Of a stretch of 64,000 nucleotides of DNA, positions 43,778 through 53,587 are shown in pieces. Made by a program: the position numbers and the translations under genes. Source of the stretch: JAPPKS01 sp963667895 (lineage in GTDB: Bacteria; Poribacteria; WGA-4E; PCPOR2b); contig OZ245030.1 of NCBI GenBank assembly GCA_965223985.1, positions 1,426,001 to 1,490,000 of the forward strand. Reading direction: 5' to 3'. Numbering within the stretch: the stretch's first letter is position 1; every line of letters begins with the position of its first letter. The notes beneath the pieces are model-generated. The model did not search any database. It was not told the DNA's origin and was given only the letters and a program-made list of their open reading frames with translations.

Positions 43778-44524
43778 TCAATCAGAAGACTCTTCATCGG
43801 GCAGGGAAGGTAAAATATAAAGGATACGTTGACAGCTTCCACATCGGATAATCTGTTCATTCTTACGAGCCTGCTGCAGCGTCTGAGGCGGAATCCTGAG
43901 ATGACAACTGCTGCACGTATTGTCCACGACCAACGAAATTAGCCCTGTGCCTTGGCGTTTGAACCACTCCAGATAACGATTTATTAAATCGGGATGAATC
44001 TTCGGTTGAAAATTAATACACTTTTCTTGATAGCCTGCAATTTGTGCTTTGAGCGCGTTAGTTTCCTTTTCATATTGGGATTTCTGCTCATCATTCTTTG
44101 CTTGCTCACTATCAAATGCCTTTTGTTGTTGATTCAGTTCCTCTTTGAGTTGGTCAATAAGTAGCATGCTTTCTAAAATCTCATCTTCAATCTCTGCTTC
44201 TTTTCCCATGATAAAACTAATCTCTTGATCCACCGCCTGGTATTCTTTGTTTGTCTTTACTTCCCGCAATCGCGCTTGAGATTTCCGGCGCTGTTCTTGC
44301 TGCATCTCAAGTGCCCCCGCTTTTGAGCGTTGCTCTTTTTCTGCGTCCGTCAACTGCTTTTGCTTTTCTTCCAATTTCTGCTGATATATTTGAAAACTCG
44401 CCTCCAACCTTTTAATCTTGATTGGAACGGACTTCAATTTACCCTGAACTGCCAGAATTTCGGTGTCGGTTTGCTGCAGTTCATATAAAAGAGGCAACTG
44501 TTCCTGTAGGTCAAAATTAAGCAT
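43778..44524 (-). CDS. Coiled-coil protein with C4 zinc ribbon
   Basis: A 248-residue protein. Residues 10-180 form a long antiparallel coiled coil rich in Glu, Gln and Lys, with REVKTNKEYQAVDQEI as a recognisable family string. The C-terminus has two Cys pairs, CSSC and CGSC, separated by about 25 residues (zinc ribbon). Its start overlaps the end of tatC by 8 bases (ATG inside the final codons), indicating coupled translation. The family is linked in the literature to nucleic-acid or secretion functions; the role here is unknown. Confidence 0.88.
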   Translation of the reverse strand: MLNFDLQEQLPLLYELQQTDTEILAVQGKLKSVPIKIKRLEASFQIYQQKLEEKQKQLTDAEKEQRSKAGALEMQQEQRRKSQARLREVKTNKEYQAVDQEISFIMGKEAEIEDEILESMLLIDQLKEELNQQQKAFDSEQAKNDEQKSQYEKETNALKAQIAGYQEKCINFQPKIHPDLINRYLEWFKRQGTGLISLVVDNTCSSCHLRIPPQTLQQARKNEQIIRCGSCQRILYILPSLPDEESSD

Positions 44525-45347
44525 AACTTTCCGGCTCGCCTTCCACGAGAAAAGCGAGAAAGATTCCCAACTGATAGAGTCCGATAAGTGGAATTGCCAT
44601 TAAAAGCATTGACGCCGGATCCGCCGGCGTTAACATAGCGGACATTACAAGGATACCGAGAAACGCATAGTTTTGTCGTTCCCGAAAGCCTTGAGAATTA
44701 ATCACGCCAATCCACGACAGAAACGCCATGACAATCGGAAGTTCGAACGCTATGCCGAACCCGATTAATAAGCGCGTAAGAAAATTCACATATCTGTCCA
44801 ACTCCCACAAGTTCTTATATTCTTTGAAGAGCTTTGCGGAAAATTCCAATACGACTGGTGCCACGATAATATAGGCGAAAACCGCTCCAACAACGAAGAA
44901 GAACACAATGACCAAAAAAAGGGGGAGTGCATACCTTTTCTCCCGACGTGTCAACGCGGGGAAGATAAACGACCAAAACTGATACAGCACCACCGGCGAA
45001 GCAAACAGAAAGCCAAAGGTAAAGCTGATTTTGATGTAAGCCATTATGCCTTCGACAACTCCGCCCTTAATGATTTCTGCGTTAACGGTTGAACCACTGG
45101 CTCTCAGAACAATTGAGAGAAACCCGATGATTGATGCTTCAGAGGCGCCGGCCCAATCTATGAATGTTGCCAATAACGCGTTGATTGGCATATTCAATGG
45201 GAACATCAAGATTTTAGCGTAAGAATTGTGAAACGATAGGCTTGCTACCACGGATATACCAATCGCAATCGCAGATATGATAATCCGCCGCCGGAGCTCC
45301 TCAAGATGCTCCCAGAAGGTCATCGACCTATCGCCGTCCGATGCCAT
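44517..45347 (-). CDS. tatC: Sec-independent protein translocase TatC
   Basis: A 276-residue membrane protein with six predicted helices. The N-terminal MTFWEHLEELRRRIIISA is the TatC signature, and FGIAFELPIVMAFLSWIGV is the usual stretch before the last helices. It contains an enlarged loop after the first helix (about 55-85). It receives twin-arginine signal peptides and works with the TatA protein coded just upstream. Confidence 0.95.
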   Translation of the reverse strand: MASDGDRSMTFWEHLEELRRRIIISAIAIGISVVASLSFHNSYAKILMFPLNMPINALLATFIDWAGASEASIIGFLSIVLRASGSTVNAEIIKGGVVEGIMAYIKISFTFGFLFASPVVLYQFWSFIFPALTRREKRYALPLFLVIVFFFVVGAVFAYIIVAPVVLEFSAKLFKEYKNLWELDRYVNFLTRLLIGFGIAFELPIVMAFLSWIGVINSQGFRERQNYAFLGILVMSAMLTPADPASMLLMAIPLIGLYQLGIFLAFLVEGEPESYA

Positions 45348-45359
45348 TTCCCTTCACCG

Positions 45360-45572
45360 CTAAACTGCCTTGTCTGTCCGTTTGGTTGAATTGGTGTCTT
45401 CTTCTTCCACCGATTTAGCCAAGTCGTTGTGAATTTCTTTTCCGGCACTCTTGAATTCTCGAATTGCTTTCCCAAGCGAGCGTCCCATTTCCGGCAATCG
45501 CTTCGGCCCAAAGATGACAAGGATGGCCAATAGAATCAAGAGAATTTCCCATCCACCTAAAGCCCCAGGCAT
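45360..45572 (-). CDS. tatA: Sec-independent protein translocase TatA
   Basis: A 70-residue protein: a short N-terminal helix (WEILLILLAILVIFGPKRLP), the FGPKRLPE hinge and an amphipathic helix (MGRSLGKAIREFKSAG), then a charged tail. AGGAGG lies nine bases before the ATG. It is 12 bases upstream of tatC. TatA and TatE types cannot be separated at this length. Confidence 0.94.
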   Translation of the reverse strand: MPGALGGWEILLILLAILVIFGPKRLPEMGRSLGKAIREFKSAGKEIHNDLAKSVEEEDTNSTKRTDKAV

Positions 45573-45905
45573 TTGTGATTTCCTCCTACATAGAGATTAT
45601 AAACCTGAGCAGGTACACACTTTCACACCCTGCAGATTGTTCAAGCAAATAACAGCATTATTATACTTCAAGATCTAAGGAATTGCAATCGCTTTGTCAA
45701 AATTCAAGAGGACAATCTTGATTGAAACCTAAACTTCCATATATGGTAACTCCTACACACCTTCCTGATTTCATTCTACCCCTGATGTCTGCTCGTAGAG
45801 ATTCACATCTTGAAAAACCCTGCTTCTCCCTTCGATTCCTGTATTTGACTTCTGTGTAAAGATTACGGAAATTTCTTCATGAGAATGTAAACGTATATTT
45901 TATTA
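45573..45905. other. Intergenic stretch, no gene recognised
   Basis: Lies between tatA and the DtxR-family gene, both on the minus strand. It must hold the tat promoter and the 3' end of the regulator transcript; no clear hairpin terminator is seen. Confidence 0.45.
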
Positions 45906-46577
45906 TCAGTCTGTTTCCGTTTCAGACAACTCCACAAATACGTTTCGCGCGACTTCACGACCAATATGGTGTTCAAATCCGTCAATCTTCAGACATAATG
46001 GCCCATTAAAAGGCGCCTTAGTCACAACTTGGACAGGAGTCCCTGGCACCAGCCCCAAACCGGCAAGATAGCGCAGCATCTCAGGGAGGTCATCATTAAC
46101 CTGTCGCACCGTGACGTAACTCCCTGAATCAATTTCCGCCAGAATTTCGTAAGACGCTTCCTTGAGATTTCCATCCTTTGTTGGGATGGTGTGTCCGTGT
46201 GGGTCTATCGTCGGATGACCCAACGCTTCCGCCATCTTTTCCTCAAATTCCTCTGAGATGACATGTTCCAGTTTATCCGCCTCATGATGTACCTTATCCC
46301 AAGTGAATCCCATGATTTCAACAAGATAAAGTTCTAGCAATCGGTGGTGGCGAATGACTTCTTGAGCGATTTTCTTCCCACCTTCTGTCAACTTAACGCC
46401 GTGATAGGAGTTATGGTTGAGTAGTTCCAACGATGCCAACTTTCTAATCATGCCTGTGACAGATGCGGCTGAGACGTCCATATGCTGGGCAATGACGGAG
46501 GTGTGCACTTTCGCGTCTTCTCCTTTTTGTAGGAGATAGATTGCCTTCAGATAATCTTCCATCGCATGAGTTATCAT
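45906..46577 (-). CDS. DtxR/MntR-family metal-dependent repressor
   Basis: A 223-residue regulator. The winged helix (about 1-65) starts MEDYLKAIYLLQK (after MITHA) and includes VIAQHMDVSAASVTGMIRKL. The metal-binding dimer domain includes VIRHHRLLELYLVE and HHEADKLEHVISEEFEEKMA with the His/Glu ligands. A FeoA/SH3-like domain makes up the last 75 residues. It senses Fe(II) or Mn(II). A perfect palindrome at 46613-46626, 36 bases upstream of the start, is the likely autoregulatory operator. No metal transporter gene is next to it. Confidence 0.93.
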   Translation of the reverse strand: MITHAMEDYLKAIYLLQKGEDAKVHTSVIAQHMDVSAASVTGMIRKLASLELLNHNSYHGVKLTEGGKKIAQEVIRHHRLLELYLVEIMGFTWDKVHHEADKLEHVISEEFEEKMAEALGHPTIDPHGHTIPTKDGNLKEASYEILAEIDSGSYVTVRQVNDDLPEMLRYLAGLGLVPGTPVQVVTKAPFNGPLCLKIDGFEHHIGREVARNVFVELSETETD

Positions 46578-46612
46578 TACTTAACCGTCCAAATAATACC
46601 GACTAGTCATAT

Positions 46613-46626
46613 TTAGGCATGCCTAA
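46613..46626. promoter_or_regulatory. Probable DtxR-type operator palindrome
   Basis: TTAGGCATGCCTAA is a perfect 14-base palindrome. It resembles the TTAGG-n-CCTAA core of DtxR/IdeR/SirR-type boxes and lies in the promoter region of the DtxR-family gene starting at 46577. Confidence 0.72.
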
Positions 46627-46731
46627 GTTTTAATTGGAATATGGTAATACGTTCCTCTAGAGGCTGTCAAGCCAATTTTTGTGTTTATCGTCAAGAAGGT
46701 ATTGTGTCATTTAGCATCAAGGCGCCACCGT

Positions 46732-48783
46732 TTAGTCCTGATACTTGTTGCGCAGGATGCGCCGCATAACCTTGTTGGAAGCGGTTCGAGGCAGGGAATC
46801 GACGATGACGATGTCGTGAATCTTGAAGAGGGGATTTAGATGCTGCCGTATCGCCATCTGCAAAGCGGACTTCAGCGGTTCTCTCTCCATGTTAGCATAT
46901 TCCAATAGGACAGTGTAAATCACCAATTTACTAGGTCCCCCGCCCGGGGGAGATACCGCAATAGCAGCAGTTTCCTGAATGCCGTCCACTAAATTGAGAG
47001 TCTGTTCAATTTCGGCCGGGCTCACTTTGATTCCCCCGAGATTCATCGTGTCGTCCACTCTGCCATGAATGCAAAAGTAGTTACCGCTCAAACGCTCAAC
47101 CTGATCGCCGTGACGCCGCAGTGGCACATCGGCTTTATCGGGCGGCATTTTGGGGGTTCCCTCAAAATACACCTCGTAATGATCTCGGTTTAATAGTGTA
47201 GTGGAAAGCCCGACTGACGGCGATGTCAGAAAGACCTCGCCATTGTCGCACGGTTGACCGCCTTCATCAAGGATTAAAAAATCTAAACCCAAGGTAGGCG
47301 TCGTAAACGTCGCTGGTGCGGCTGGCTGCACCAATGTCCCCGTGATGTAACCGCCGCCAATCTCCGTGCCGCCACAGTACTCGATGACCGGGCGATATCC
47401 TGCGAGGGACATCAAAAAGAGCATGTCTTCAGGGTTTGAACACTCGCCGGTTGAACTGTATGCTTTGATTGACGTCCAGTCAAACCCTTGCATACATCCA
47501 GTATTTTTCCATGTCCTCACGAGACTAGGAACTACGCCGAGCATGTTCACACGAGCATCCTGAACAAACTCACCAAAACCTCTACCGGTCGGTGCGCCAT
47601 AATAGAGCCCAATGGTCGCCCGATTGATTAAACCGGCATAGATTAACCATGGCCCCATCATCCATCCGATAGATGTCGGCCAGGCTAAAACGTCGCTTGG
47701 TTGAATGTCCTGATGCAAACACCCGTCTGCGGCACATTTGATGGGTGTAGTCTGCGTCCAAGGAATCGCTTTGGGCTCTCCGGTCGTGCCTGAAGAGAAC
47801 AGGATATTCGTGTGATTTTCTGGCTGACACGATACCGCATCGAACTGATCGTTCTCATTGAGGAACTTCTCCCAGGTCAAATCACCGTCCCGCAATTGAA
47901 TAGTGCAAGAAGGCTGCCCACCCTCACTGGTCAGGACAATCGCTTTTGGAGCGTTTGCGGAAACAACTTTGGCGTATAATGGCAGTTGTTTTTGAGCGCG
48001 AACAATATAATCGTGTGTGAAAATCGCTTTGGCATTTCCAAGCTGCAGACGGATGGCAATCTCATCCGGCGCGAAGCTGTCGGCGATGGAGACGACGACC
48101 ATTCCGGCTGTGACAATCCCGAGGTAAATTGCCACGGATTCTGCAGTCATTGGCATGTTAACTGCGATGGCGTCTCCGGGACAGAATCCGGCGCTCACCA
48201 ATCCATTTGCGACTCGGTTCGTAAGTAAACGAAGTTCCCTATAGGTTACGGTTGAAATCGCCCCGTATTCGGGTTGAAAGACAATCGCAGGCGCATCGTC
48301 CGGTGCATTAAAACAACTCTCGGCAATATTAAGCTGCGCATCTACAAGCCAATGGGGCAACGTTACACCGTTGGAAAGATCGACAACCCTGCTGAACTCC
48401 CGTTTGAATCGAATCCCTAGTCTTTGAATCATAAAATCCCAGAAGTCAGGGCGATGTTGTACTGACCACGCATAAAGGTCTTCGTACGAATTCAGGTTCA
48501 ACGCGCGCATGGCATGGGCGAGATTCGTGGATTGGATTTGGTCTTTTGAAGGGAACCAGGCTGGCGGAGGACCCTGCGCCACATCCCAATCGGCAAAGAT
48601 TGTTTCGTGCAGCAGCTTGTGGAGTGCAAACGGCTGTTCCGGGGTGAGGATTTTCTGAGTAATCTCGACCCAGCTAGCCGATGCCGGAAGTGTAGATTGC
48701 AACTGATTCACACGCGACAGTATATCCGCTGCCGCATTTTCTTCCAGACCGGTTTCGATTAACCTTTGAAGGGAGAGTTCCAT
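46732..48783 (-). CDS. AMP-forming acyl-CoA synthetase (ANL superfamily)
   Basis: A 683-residue adenylate-forming enzyme. After about 100 extra N-terminal residues comes an acetyl-CoA-synthetase-type N-terminal part (SYEDLYAWSVQHRPDFWDFM). The ATP loop is LFSSGTTGEPKAIPW, the adenylate-binding motif is YCGGTEIGGGY, the hinge region is HGRVDDTMNLGGIKVSPAEIE, and the catalytic C-terminal lysine is in RTASNKVMRR. The N-terminal extension makes it longer than a standard acetyl-CoA synthetase and recalls plant AAE17/18 proteins. The acid substrate is unknown. Confidence 0.9.
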   Translation of the reverse strand: MELSLQRLIETGLEENAAADILSRVNQLQSTLPASASWVEITQKILTPEQPFALHKLLHETIFADWDVAQGPPPAWFPSKDQIQSTNLAHAMRALNLNSYEDLYAWSVQHRPDFWDFMIQRLGIRFKREFSRVVDLSNGVTLPHWLVDAQLNIAESCFNAPDDAPAIVFQPEYGAISTVTYRELRLLTNRVANGLVSAGFCPGDAIAVNMPMTAESVAIYLGIVTAGMVVVSIADSFAPDEIAIRLQLGNAKAIFTHDYIVRAQKQLPLYAKVVSANAPKAIVLTSEGGQPSCTIQLRDGDLTWEKFLNENDQFDAVSCQPENHTNILFSSGTTGEPKAIPWTQTTPIKCAADGCLHQDIQPSDVLAWPTSIGWMMGPWLIYAGLINRATIGLYYGAPTGRGFGEFVQDARVNMLGVVPSLVRTWKNTGCMQGFDWTSIKAYSSTGECSNPEDMLFLMSLAGYRPVIEYCGGTEIGGGYITGTLVQPAAPATFTTPTLGLDFLILDEGGQPCDNGEVFLTSPSVGLSTTLLNRDHYEVYFEGTPKMPPDKADVPLRRHGDQVERLSGNYFCIHGRVDDTMNLGGIKVSPAEIEQTLNLVDGIQETAAIAVSPPGGGPSKLVIYTVLLEYANMEREPLKSALQMAIRQHLNPLFKIHDIVIVDSLPRTASNKVMRRILRNKYQD

Positions 48784-48841
48784 TAGGAATTGATTAGTTT
48801 CAATATGCCGACGATGAAACTGTCACCGATGCCGCAATTTT

Positions 48842-49852
48842 TCAAGAATCGAACGGGACGATTTCGCATCGTCGTACAGATTTATGCAATGCGTCGCAGA
48901 TGCGCATGGTGTTGACGGCTTCAGTTGGCAAGCCGCAATTAAATTGTCCGGACTGAGCCCATTCCGAAAACCGCTCAATCATCCGCACCTCCTGAATACA
49001 AGGCTCAATTTTGTGATCGGCGGCTTTGCCTTGCGTGTCGTGCACCCAGAATCGGGATGACTCCTCTTTCCAAGGGACTACAAAATCGTCGCATATCAAG
49101 GAGGCTTGGGTTCCTGCGATCTCAAACCACTTGCGATTCACTGTATCGAAACCGCAATCAAACGAAGCTGTCCGTTTGTCCCGAAACCAGAGGGTGCCGG
49201 ACAGATTAAAATCCACGTCACGGTAATTGCGTGCGGTGGCGAAGACCTGCACAGGGAGATCGCCAAAAGCCCAGAGAATCGCGCGGATACAGTAATAACC
49301 TAGATCGCTCAGACAGCCACAGGCAAACTCTTTTTTCAACCGTATATTCTCTTCGGGAATTATATCCCAGTTAAAAGTGAACGCCGCTGTCACCCGACGC
49401 ATCCGACCTAAAGTGCCGTTGTCTATAATCTGCTTCATCGCAAAGGTACGTTCGTGGTGCATCCACATAACACCGTCCATCAACTGGACATTGTGCGTTC
49501 GGCAGGCATGGACCATTGCAACCGCTTCTTCTGCGTTTGCGGCAAGCGGTTTCTCGCACAGCACGTGTTTGCCGTGTTCAGCCGCTTTGATGGTCCATTC
49601 AGCGTGCATTGATGGCGGCAGCGGAATGTAAACCGCGTCAATTTCCGTATCCTCGATCAGTGCATTGTAGTTTCCGTAAACTCGGTCAACCCCATGCTCA
49701 GACGCCCACTCGTTAGCGCGTTCATCCGTCCGACTAGCGATCGCCACTAGTTCAGCGTTTTCTGCCAAGCGTATCGCGCGACTCACCTTATTCGCGATCT
49801 TTGCAGTACCCAATATGCCCCAACGCACCTTCTGTTTCGGCGTGACAATCAT
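48842..49852 (-). CDS. Gfo/Idh/MocA-family oxidoreductase
   Basis: A 336-residue NAD(P)-dependent dehydrogenase. The Rossmann motif is WGILGTAKIANK, the catalytic-lysine motif is HVLCEKPLAANAEEA, and the C-terminal half is the usual alpha/beta substrate domain. YIPLPPSMHAEWTIKAAEHG is a family signature. It probably oxidises a sugar or related polyol; the substrate cannot be told. It lies 58 bases upstream of the acyl-CoA synthetase on the same strand. Confidence 0.92.
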   Translation of the reverse strand: MIVTPKQKVRWGILGTAKIANKVSRAIRLAENAELVAIASRTDERANEWASEHGVDRVYGNYNALIEDTEIDAVYIPLPPSMHAEWTIKAAEHGKHVLCEKPLAANAEEAVAMVHACRTHNVQLMDGVMWMHHERTFAMKQIIDNGTLGRMRRVTAAFTFNWDIIPEENIRLKKEFACGCLSDLGYYCIRAILWAFGDLPVQVFATARNYRDVDFNLSGTLWFRDKRTASFDCGFDTVNRKWFEIAGTQASLICDDFVVPWKEESSRFWVHDTQGKAADHKIEPCIQEVRMIERFSEWAQSGQFNCGLPTEAVNTMRICDALHKSVRRCEIVPFDS

Positions 49853-49989
49853 GATTTGCCTGTTTTCTGTTTAATTTTAACCTCACTCTGGCTGCGCAAG
49901 TACACAAAACACCGTACGGCACACCATAACACGCTCAACCATCGAATTCAAGCAAAATACGAGCCGAAGGCACGCTCGTCCTCAGCTCT

Positions 49990-51621
49990 TTAAGTAACCT
50001 TGTTTCTGGCTTCCAGAACCTTCGAAACGACAGTTTCGACATCGTCTTCATCGACAAATGGAGATAGGATGAATGACTTTAACGCAACAATCGGTTCACC
50101 GTATTTAGTTCGCCGATAGCAATCGGTGGTGGAGATGAAAATACCGCGCCCCGCCATCGCCTCCGAATGCACATATTGAAAGATGTTTCGGTTGTAGTCG
50201 TTGTGCGAGAGTAAGCTGTCGCGATAGCCGGCATCCTCAAATTCTTGTCGCTTGATTAAAAAGGTATCGACACCAATTGGGTAGGCGCGAAAGAGCGTGA
50301 CGGTTCCGAAATTATCTCGGTTCAGTATGGTTGTGCCTTCGTGCCCTTCCAGATGTTCCCGCAGGAGTTGCGTCATTTCAACGATGTGTCCGATGATGAC
50401 TCGCAAACCTTGCTCTCCAAACAAACGGAAATTAGCGATGGCAGCGAGTACCCCCGTCCCAGCTCTAGATGTTTCAAGGGTGAACATTCCGGGTCGATAG
50501 TCGCCAAAATGGTAGAGATATGGCATCTGTTCCGGCTGCCGTGTGATCAGTTCCAAATCTGCTTGATCTTTGACGAGGACGAGACTCGCAATATAAGGCG
50601 TAAAGCCGGTTTTGTGAAAGTCAATTCCAACGGAATCCGCCAAGGACAAATGACAGATTCGCCGGCATGCCCCTGCCAGTGCGCGGATAGTCCGCGGGCG
50701 AAACCCTAAAGCGTTCTTCTCAAAATCGTAGTCGTTGAACACTGACCACGCCCACCCAATTACTGCATCTGCGTGAATGTGCGGCTGGTAGTCAAGCTGG
50801 AAATCTTCAACGAGCGTGTCTCGTAACGCCGCAATACCCTGCAAATCGTCCAACCCAAATGCATCGGTGGTACCCAAGGTTGCGATGATAGCGGCAATCT
50901 TTTTCCCGTTCGCTAGTGCAGTCCGAGCTTCTCGCTCAAGCTGTGCGAGATCGATTTCGTTTTCGAAGGTTGTCGGAATCGTAATCAGATTGTTCGTTCC
51001 GATTCCGAGCCATCCAGCAATGTTAGCGGCACAATAGTGGCCCGCATCGGATACAAACACGACAGCATTTTCAGGTACGCCTTTACGTATTGTTCCCGGA
51101 CAAGCCTTTTCCAAACCAAGCTTCACCCCGTAGAGTGTCGTTCCGGTGCCACCAAAGGTAAACGTGCCGCTCGACTGTTCCGGGTCATATCCAATCAATC
51201 GCGAGGTCATGGCGATTGCCTCAACTTCAGCCAATGCAACGAGGCGGCTATATTCATCCCAAGAGAGATTCGGATTGTACAGGGAAGCGAGGAGTACCCC
51301 AATCAGGCTTGGAATCGTCGGCGGAGGAATGACGTTCTGCTGCGTACGAGGGTGTCCAAAGATGGTCATTCCTCGGAGATAGCTCACGAGGTCAGTCGTG
51401 ACATCCTCGACGGAGGACATTCCATCCGGTAGCGTCGCCCCCTTTGCTTTCTCGAAATCACCGGTAACGACGCTGCCGAGCATCGGCAGGTGCGTCTTCA
51501 GGGCATCAACCTGATCCAAGGCGCGCATAATGGAATGCACGAAATACGAGTTGTGGATGGGGTGCGATACCGGTTGAGGAAAGGCGAGCCGAATTTTATC
51601 TAAGATGTCGCGGTATGCCAT
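49990..51621 (-). CDS. PLP-dependent (group II) decarboxylase
   Basis: About 543 residues from the ATG at 51621, chosen because GGAG lies eight bases before it; the frame is open to 51675. This is a fold-type I enzyme of the glutamate/aromatic-amino-acid decarboxylase group. The PLP lysine is K337 in GIDFHKTGF, D285 is in HIHADAVIGW, and the ring-stacking histidine is H195 in SDAGHYCAAN. GTFTFGGTGTTLYGVKLGLE is the phosphate-binding stretch. The substrate (Glu, Asp, Tyr or another) cannot be told. Confidence 0.9.
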   Translation of the reverse strand: MAYRDILDKIRLAFPQPVSHPIHNSYFVHSIMRALDQVDALKTHLPMLGSVVTGDFEKAKGATLPDGMSSVEDVTTDLVSYLRGMTIFGHPRTQQNVIPPPTIPSLIGVLLASLYNPNLSWDEYSRLVALAEVEAIAMTSRLIGYDPEQSSGTFTFGGTGTTLYGVKLGLEKACPGTIRKGVPENAVVFVSDAGHYCAANIAGWLGIGTNNLITIPTTFENEIDLAQLEREARTALANGKKIAAIIATLGTTDAFGLDDLQGIAALRDTLVEDFQLDYQPHIHADAVIGWAWSVFNDYDFEKNALGFRPRTIRALAGACRRICHLSLADSVGIDFHKTGFTPYIASLVLVKDQADLELITRQPEQMPYLYHFGDYRPGMFTLETSRAGTGVLAAIANFRLFGEQGLRVIIGHIVEMTQLLREHLEGHEGTTILNRDNFGTVTLFRAYPIGVDTFLIKRQEFEDAGYRDSLLSHNDYNRNIFQYVHSEAMAGRGIFISTTDCYRRTKYGEPIVALKSFILSPFVDEDDVETVVSKVLEARNKVT

Positions 51622-52120
51622 GTCTTTTCTCCATCTCCATTGCAGATGTTGTCGCCTATTGTTCAATTGGTACAACGCTCAAGCTGTTGCACTGTCGAGT
51701 TCGGCGAATGCGAAAGATGCGCATACACGGGTTGCCTAATCGTTAGGGCTTACGCAAAGGACCTGCCAGTCAAGTATTGGCTAGATTGCCACTCGGATAT
51801 GATAGCATATCCACCACCTGCCTTCAACAGATATTGTCAGGGGACAGCACAACCATGAAAGGTGTTCTTACTGTGGGCGATTTACCATCCCCAACCGTTC
51901 AGTTTCGGGAGAGGTTTCCAATAAACGGTGTGAGTTTGGAATTTGGAGGTCAACTGGCCAACCCAAAATATGCTGCCACCAGTGGTGAGGAAGTTAGTAG
52001 AAGGGAAGTGAATCCGCGTGATGTGCACACCAGACTGTATGGAAGGGCGACTTTGCGGCACTGGCTACGGGAAACAGTGCCCGCAACCAAGTTGTGGGAA
52101 GGCAAACCCATCGCGATGCG
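51622..52120. other. Intergenic stretch, no supported gene
   Basis: About 500 bases between the decarboxylase start and the porin's stop. A 90-codon plus-strand frame from 51855 exists but has no recognisable product or family pattern. No RNA gene is supported. Confidence 0.45.
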
Positions 52121-53311
52121 CTAGAATTTCGCTTTAATCTGTATTCGAGTCTTATGCTGGTGGGGATTTGATCCGGCTGAAATTATCTTCTTAGCGATGA
52201 AATACAACACTTCCACGCTGATATTTTTCTCGACTGGCAAGGCAAATTTCAGTTCATGCCCGTGCGTATTCGGATTGAATATATCCGCATTGTTATAGTT
52301 CGATATCATTGATTCTTGTTCAACCCAAACATAATGGTAAAGTGCACGCAGTTTGTGTAAGCGGAGTATCGGGCCAACTCCAAACTCAAACCAGTACGCG
52401 GTATCATGCAAATCCGCCAATTGGTTCTGTGCATACGCAGTGAGAGCCCATGCCGGCATGGATTCGATTTCAAATTCGTATTTCGCAAGCCCCTCAAGAA
52501 TCCTGAATCCAACTGGATAGACTGACGTCCCTGTACCTACGCCGATCCGTGCATTGGTGTCCCCACCGGCTAATCTGCCATCTTCAACCGCTTGGGCGAT
52601 GTTGCCCTCATTCCGATATTCATAGAGCGTTGCACCGAACGACAATCCCTTGAGTTGAAATCCCTTCAAAAACAGTTGTCCGGCAAATAGATTGGTATCC
52701 GGTTCACCTTCTGTCTCCGCCAGAATGAATTGCCCTAGATTTGCTTGTACCTGAGAAATAAAGCCTAGCTCGTTTATTCGGAACTGTTGGGCTGCACCTT
52801 CAAACTGCACGTCGTTGTGAAAAACCAGCTCAATATGTTCAAACGGGTTGGCAAATTTGCCCACTGTAATCGTCAGTAAGGAATTTGGCGAATATCGGAG
52901 AAAGAGTCGATCGAGGTTGAAACTCTTCTTCGAGAAATAATCGTCCAGATCCACATTGCCTGTGGTTGGGTCATCCGTCGCACCTGTGACCATTCTGAAA
53001 CCGAGATTCACGTGTGGATGAATTGGAAAGTTCCCGCCCATACGAAATCTTACACGATACCGATAGCGAGTCGAAGTCCCAGCTAGAAAGATGCTCTCTT
53101 GTCGGAATCTTGCATCGGCAAAGAAGTATTCACCCCAAATCTGCTGCGCTAGTTGAGGTACCTCTTTAGCTGCTAGTGCTCCGTTTCCGAGAACAGTCGA
53201 TACGTGCGCTTTATGATTTCCGAATTCGAAAATGGTATCAGCAGAGGCGACCTGAAGCAGTAGGACATTAAGAAATACGATAATGTGGACGTTAACCCTG
53301 AGTCTCTCCAT
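52121..53311 (-). CDS. Putative outer-membrane porin (Porin_5-like)
   Basis: A 396-residue protein with a signal peptide (IIVFLNVLLLQVASAD). The rest alternates hydrophobic and polar residues in strand-like stretches. VNLGFRMVTGATDDPTTGN, FSKKSFNLDRLFLRYSP and TVGKFANPFEHIELVFHNDV match the pattern of the putative-porin family. It ends in a phenylalanine (IQIKAKF) as expected of outer-membrane barrels. The substrate is unknown. Confidence 0.82.
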   Translation of the reverse strand: MERLRVNVHIIVFLNVLLLQVASADTIFEFGNHKAHVSTVLGNGALAAKEVPQLAQQIWGEYFFADARFRQESIFLAGTSTRYRYRVRFRMGGNFPIHPHVNLGFRMVTGATDDPTTGNVDLDDYFSKKSFNLDRLFLRYSPNSLLTITVGKFANPFEHIELVFHNDVQFEGAAQQFRINELGFISQVQANLGQFILAETEGEPDTNLFAGQLFLKGFQLKGLSFGATLYEYRNEGNIAQAVEDGRLAGGDTNARIGVGTGTSVYPVGFRILEGLAKYEFEIESMPAWALTAYAQNQLADLHDTAYWFEFGVGPILRLHKLRALYHYVWVEQESMISNYNNADIFNPNTHGHELKFALPVEKNISVEVLYFIAKKIISAGSNPHQHKTRIQIKAKF

Positions 53312-53367
53312 CTTTAGCGTCTCTGCGAGGTCGGATGGTCAATGATTTGACGCAACTGTCCACAGCT

Positions 53368-53383
53368 GTAGGTTGGGTTGAGC
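53368..53383. repeat. Dispersed repeat C, partial
   Basis: GTAGGTTGGGTTGAGC, also at 59999-60014. This resembles a widespread bacterial intergenic repeat of the GGTTGGGTTGAACGTAGTGAAACC kind (recalled from other genomes). Confidence 0.55.
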
Positions 53384-53493
53384 TGGTAAAACAAACACCT
53401 AACTCAAAGTAAGCCAGAGTGCGGCTTGTCAACGATACTGTTGCACAGATAGACAGAACGAAGCCCTACACCCTATCAGCGGGTTAATCATGA

Positions 53494-53524
53494 AGCGTTG
53501 AGTTTCACTACGTTCAACCCAATC
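53494..53524. repeat. Dispersed repeat C, inverted part
   Basis: GCGTTGAGTTTCACTACG followed by TTCAACCCAAT, in inverted orientation relative to 53368-53383. Together they flank about 110 bases between the porin and pdxA genes. A further fragment, GTTCAACCCAACGTA, lies near 54735. Confidence 0.55.
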
Positions 53525-53587
53525 TAGGGTTTAAGTATTATTATGCCTCCACATCGCTTTTTGCATGTGCGACAGGCGGCTAGCCCG

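Noticed and set aside
51655..51730. tRNA-like stretch (GTTCAATTGGTACAAC resembling a D-arm, later GAGTTCGGCGAAT)
   Set aside because: No acceptor stem, no proper anticodon arm and no standard T-loop can be formed, so a tRNA is not supported.
51855..52124. Open plus-strand frame of about 90 codons before the porin gene
   Set aside because: No ribosome site, no recognisable family and overlap with the porin's stop; it looks like chance.
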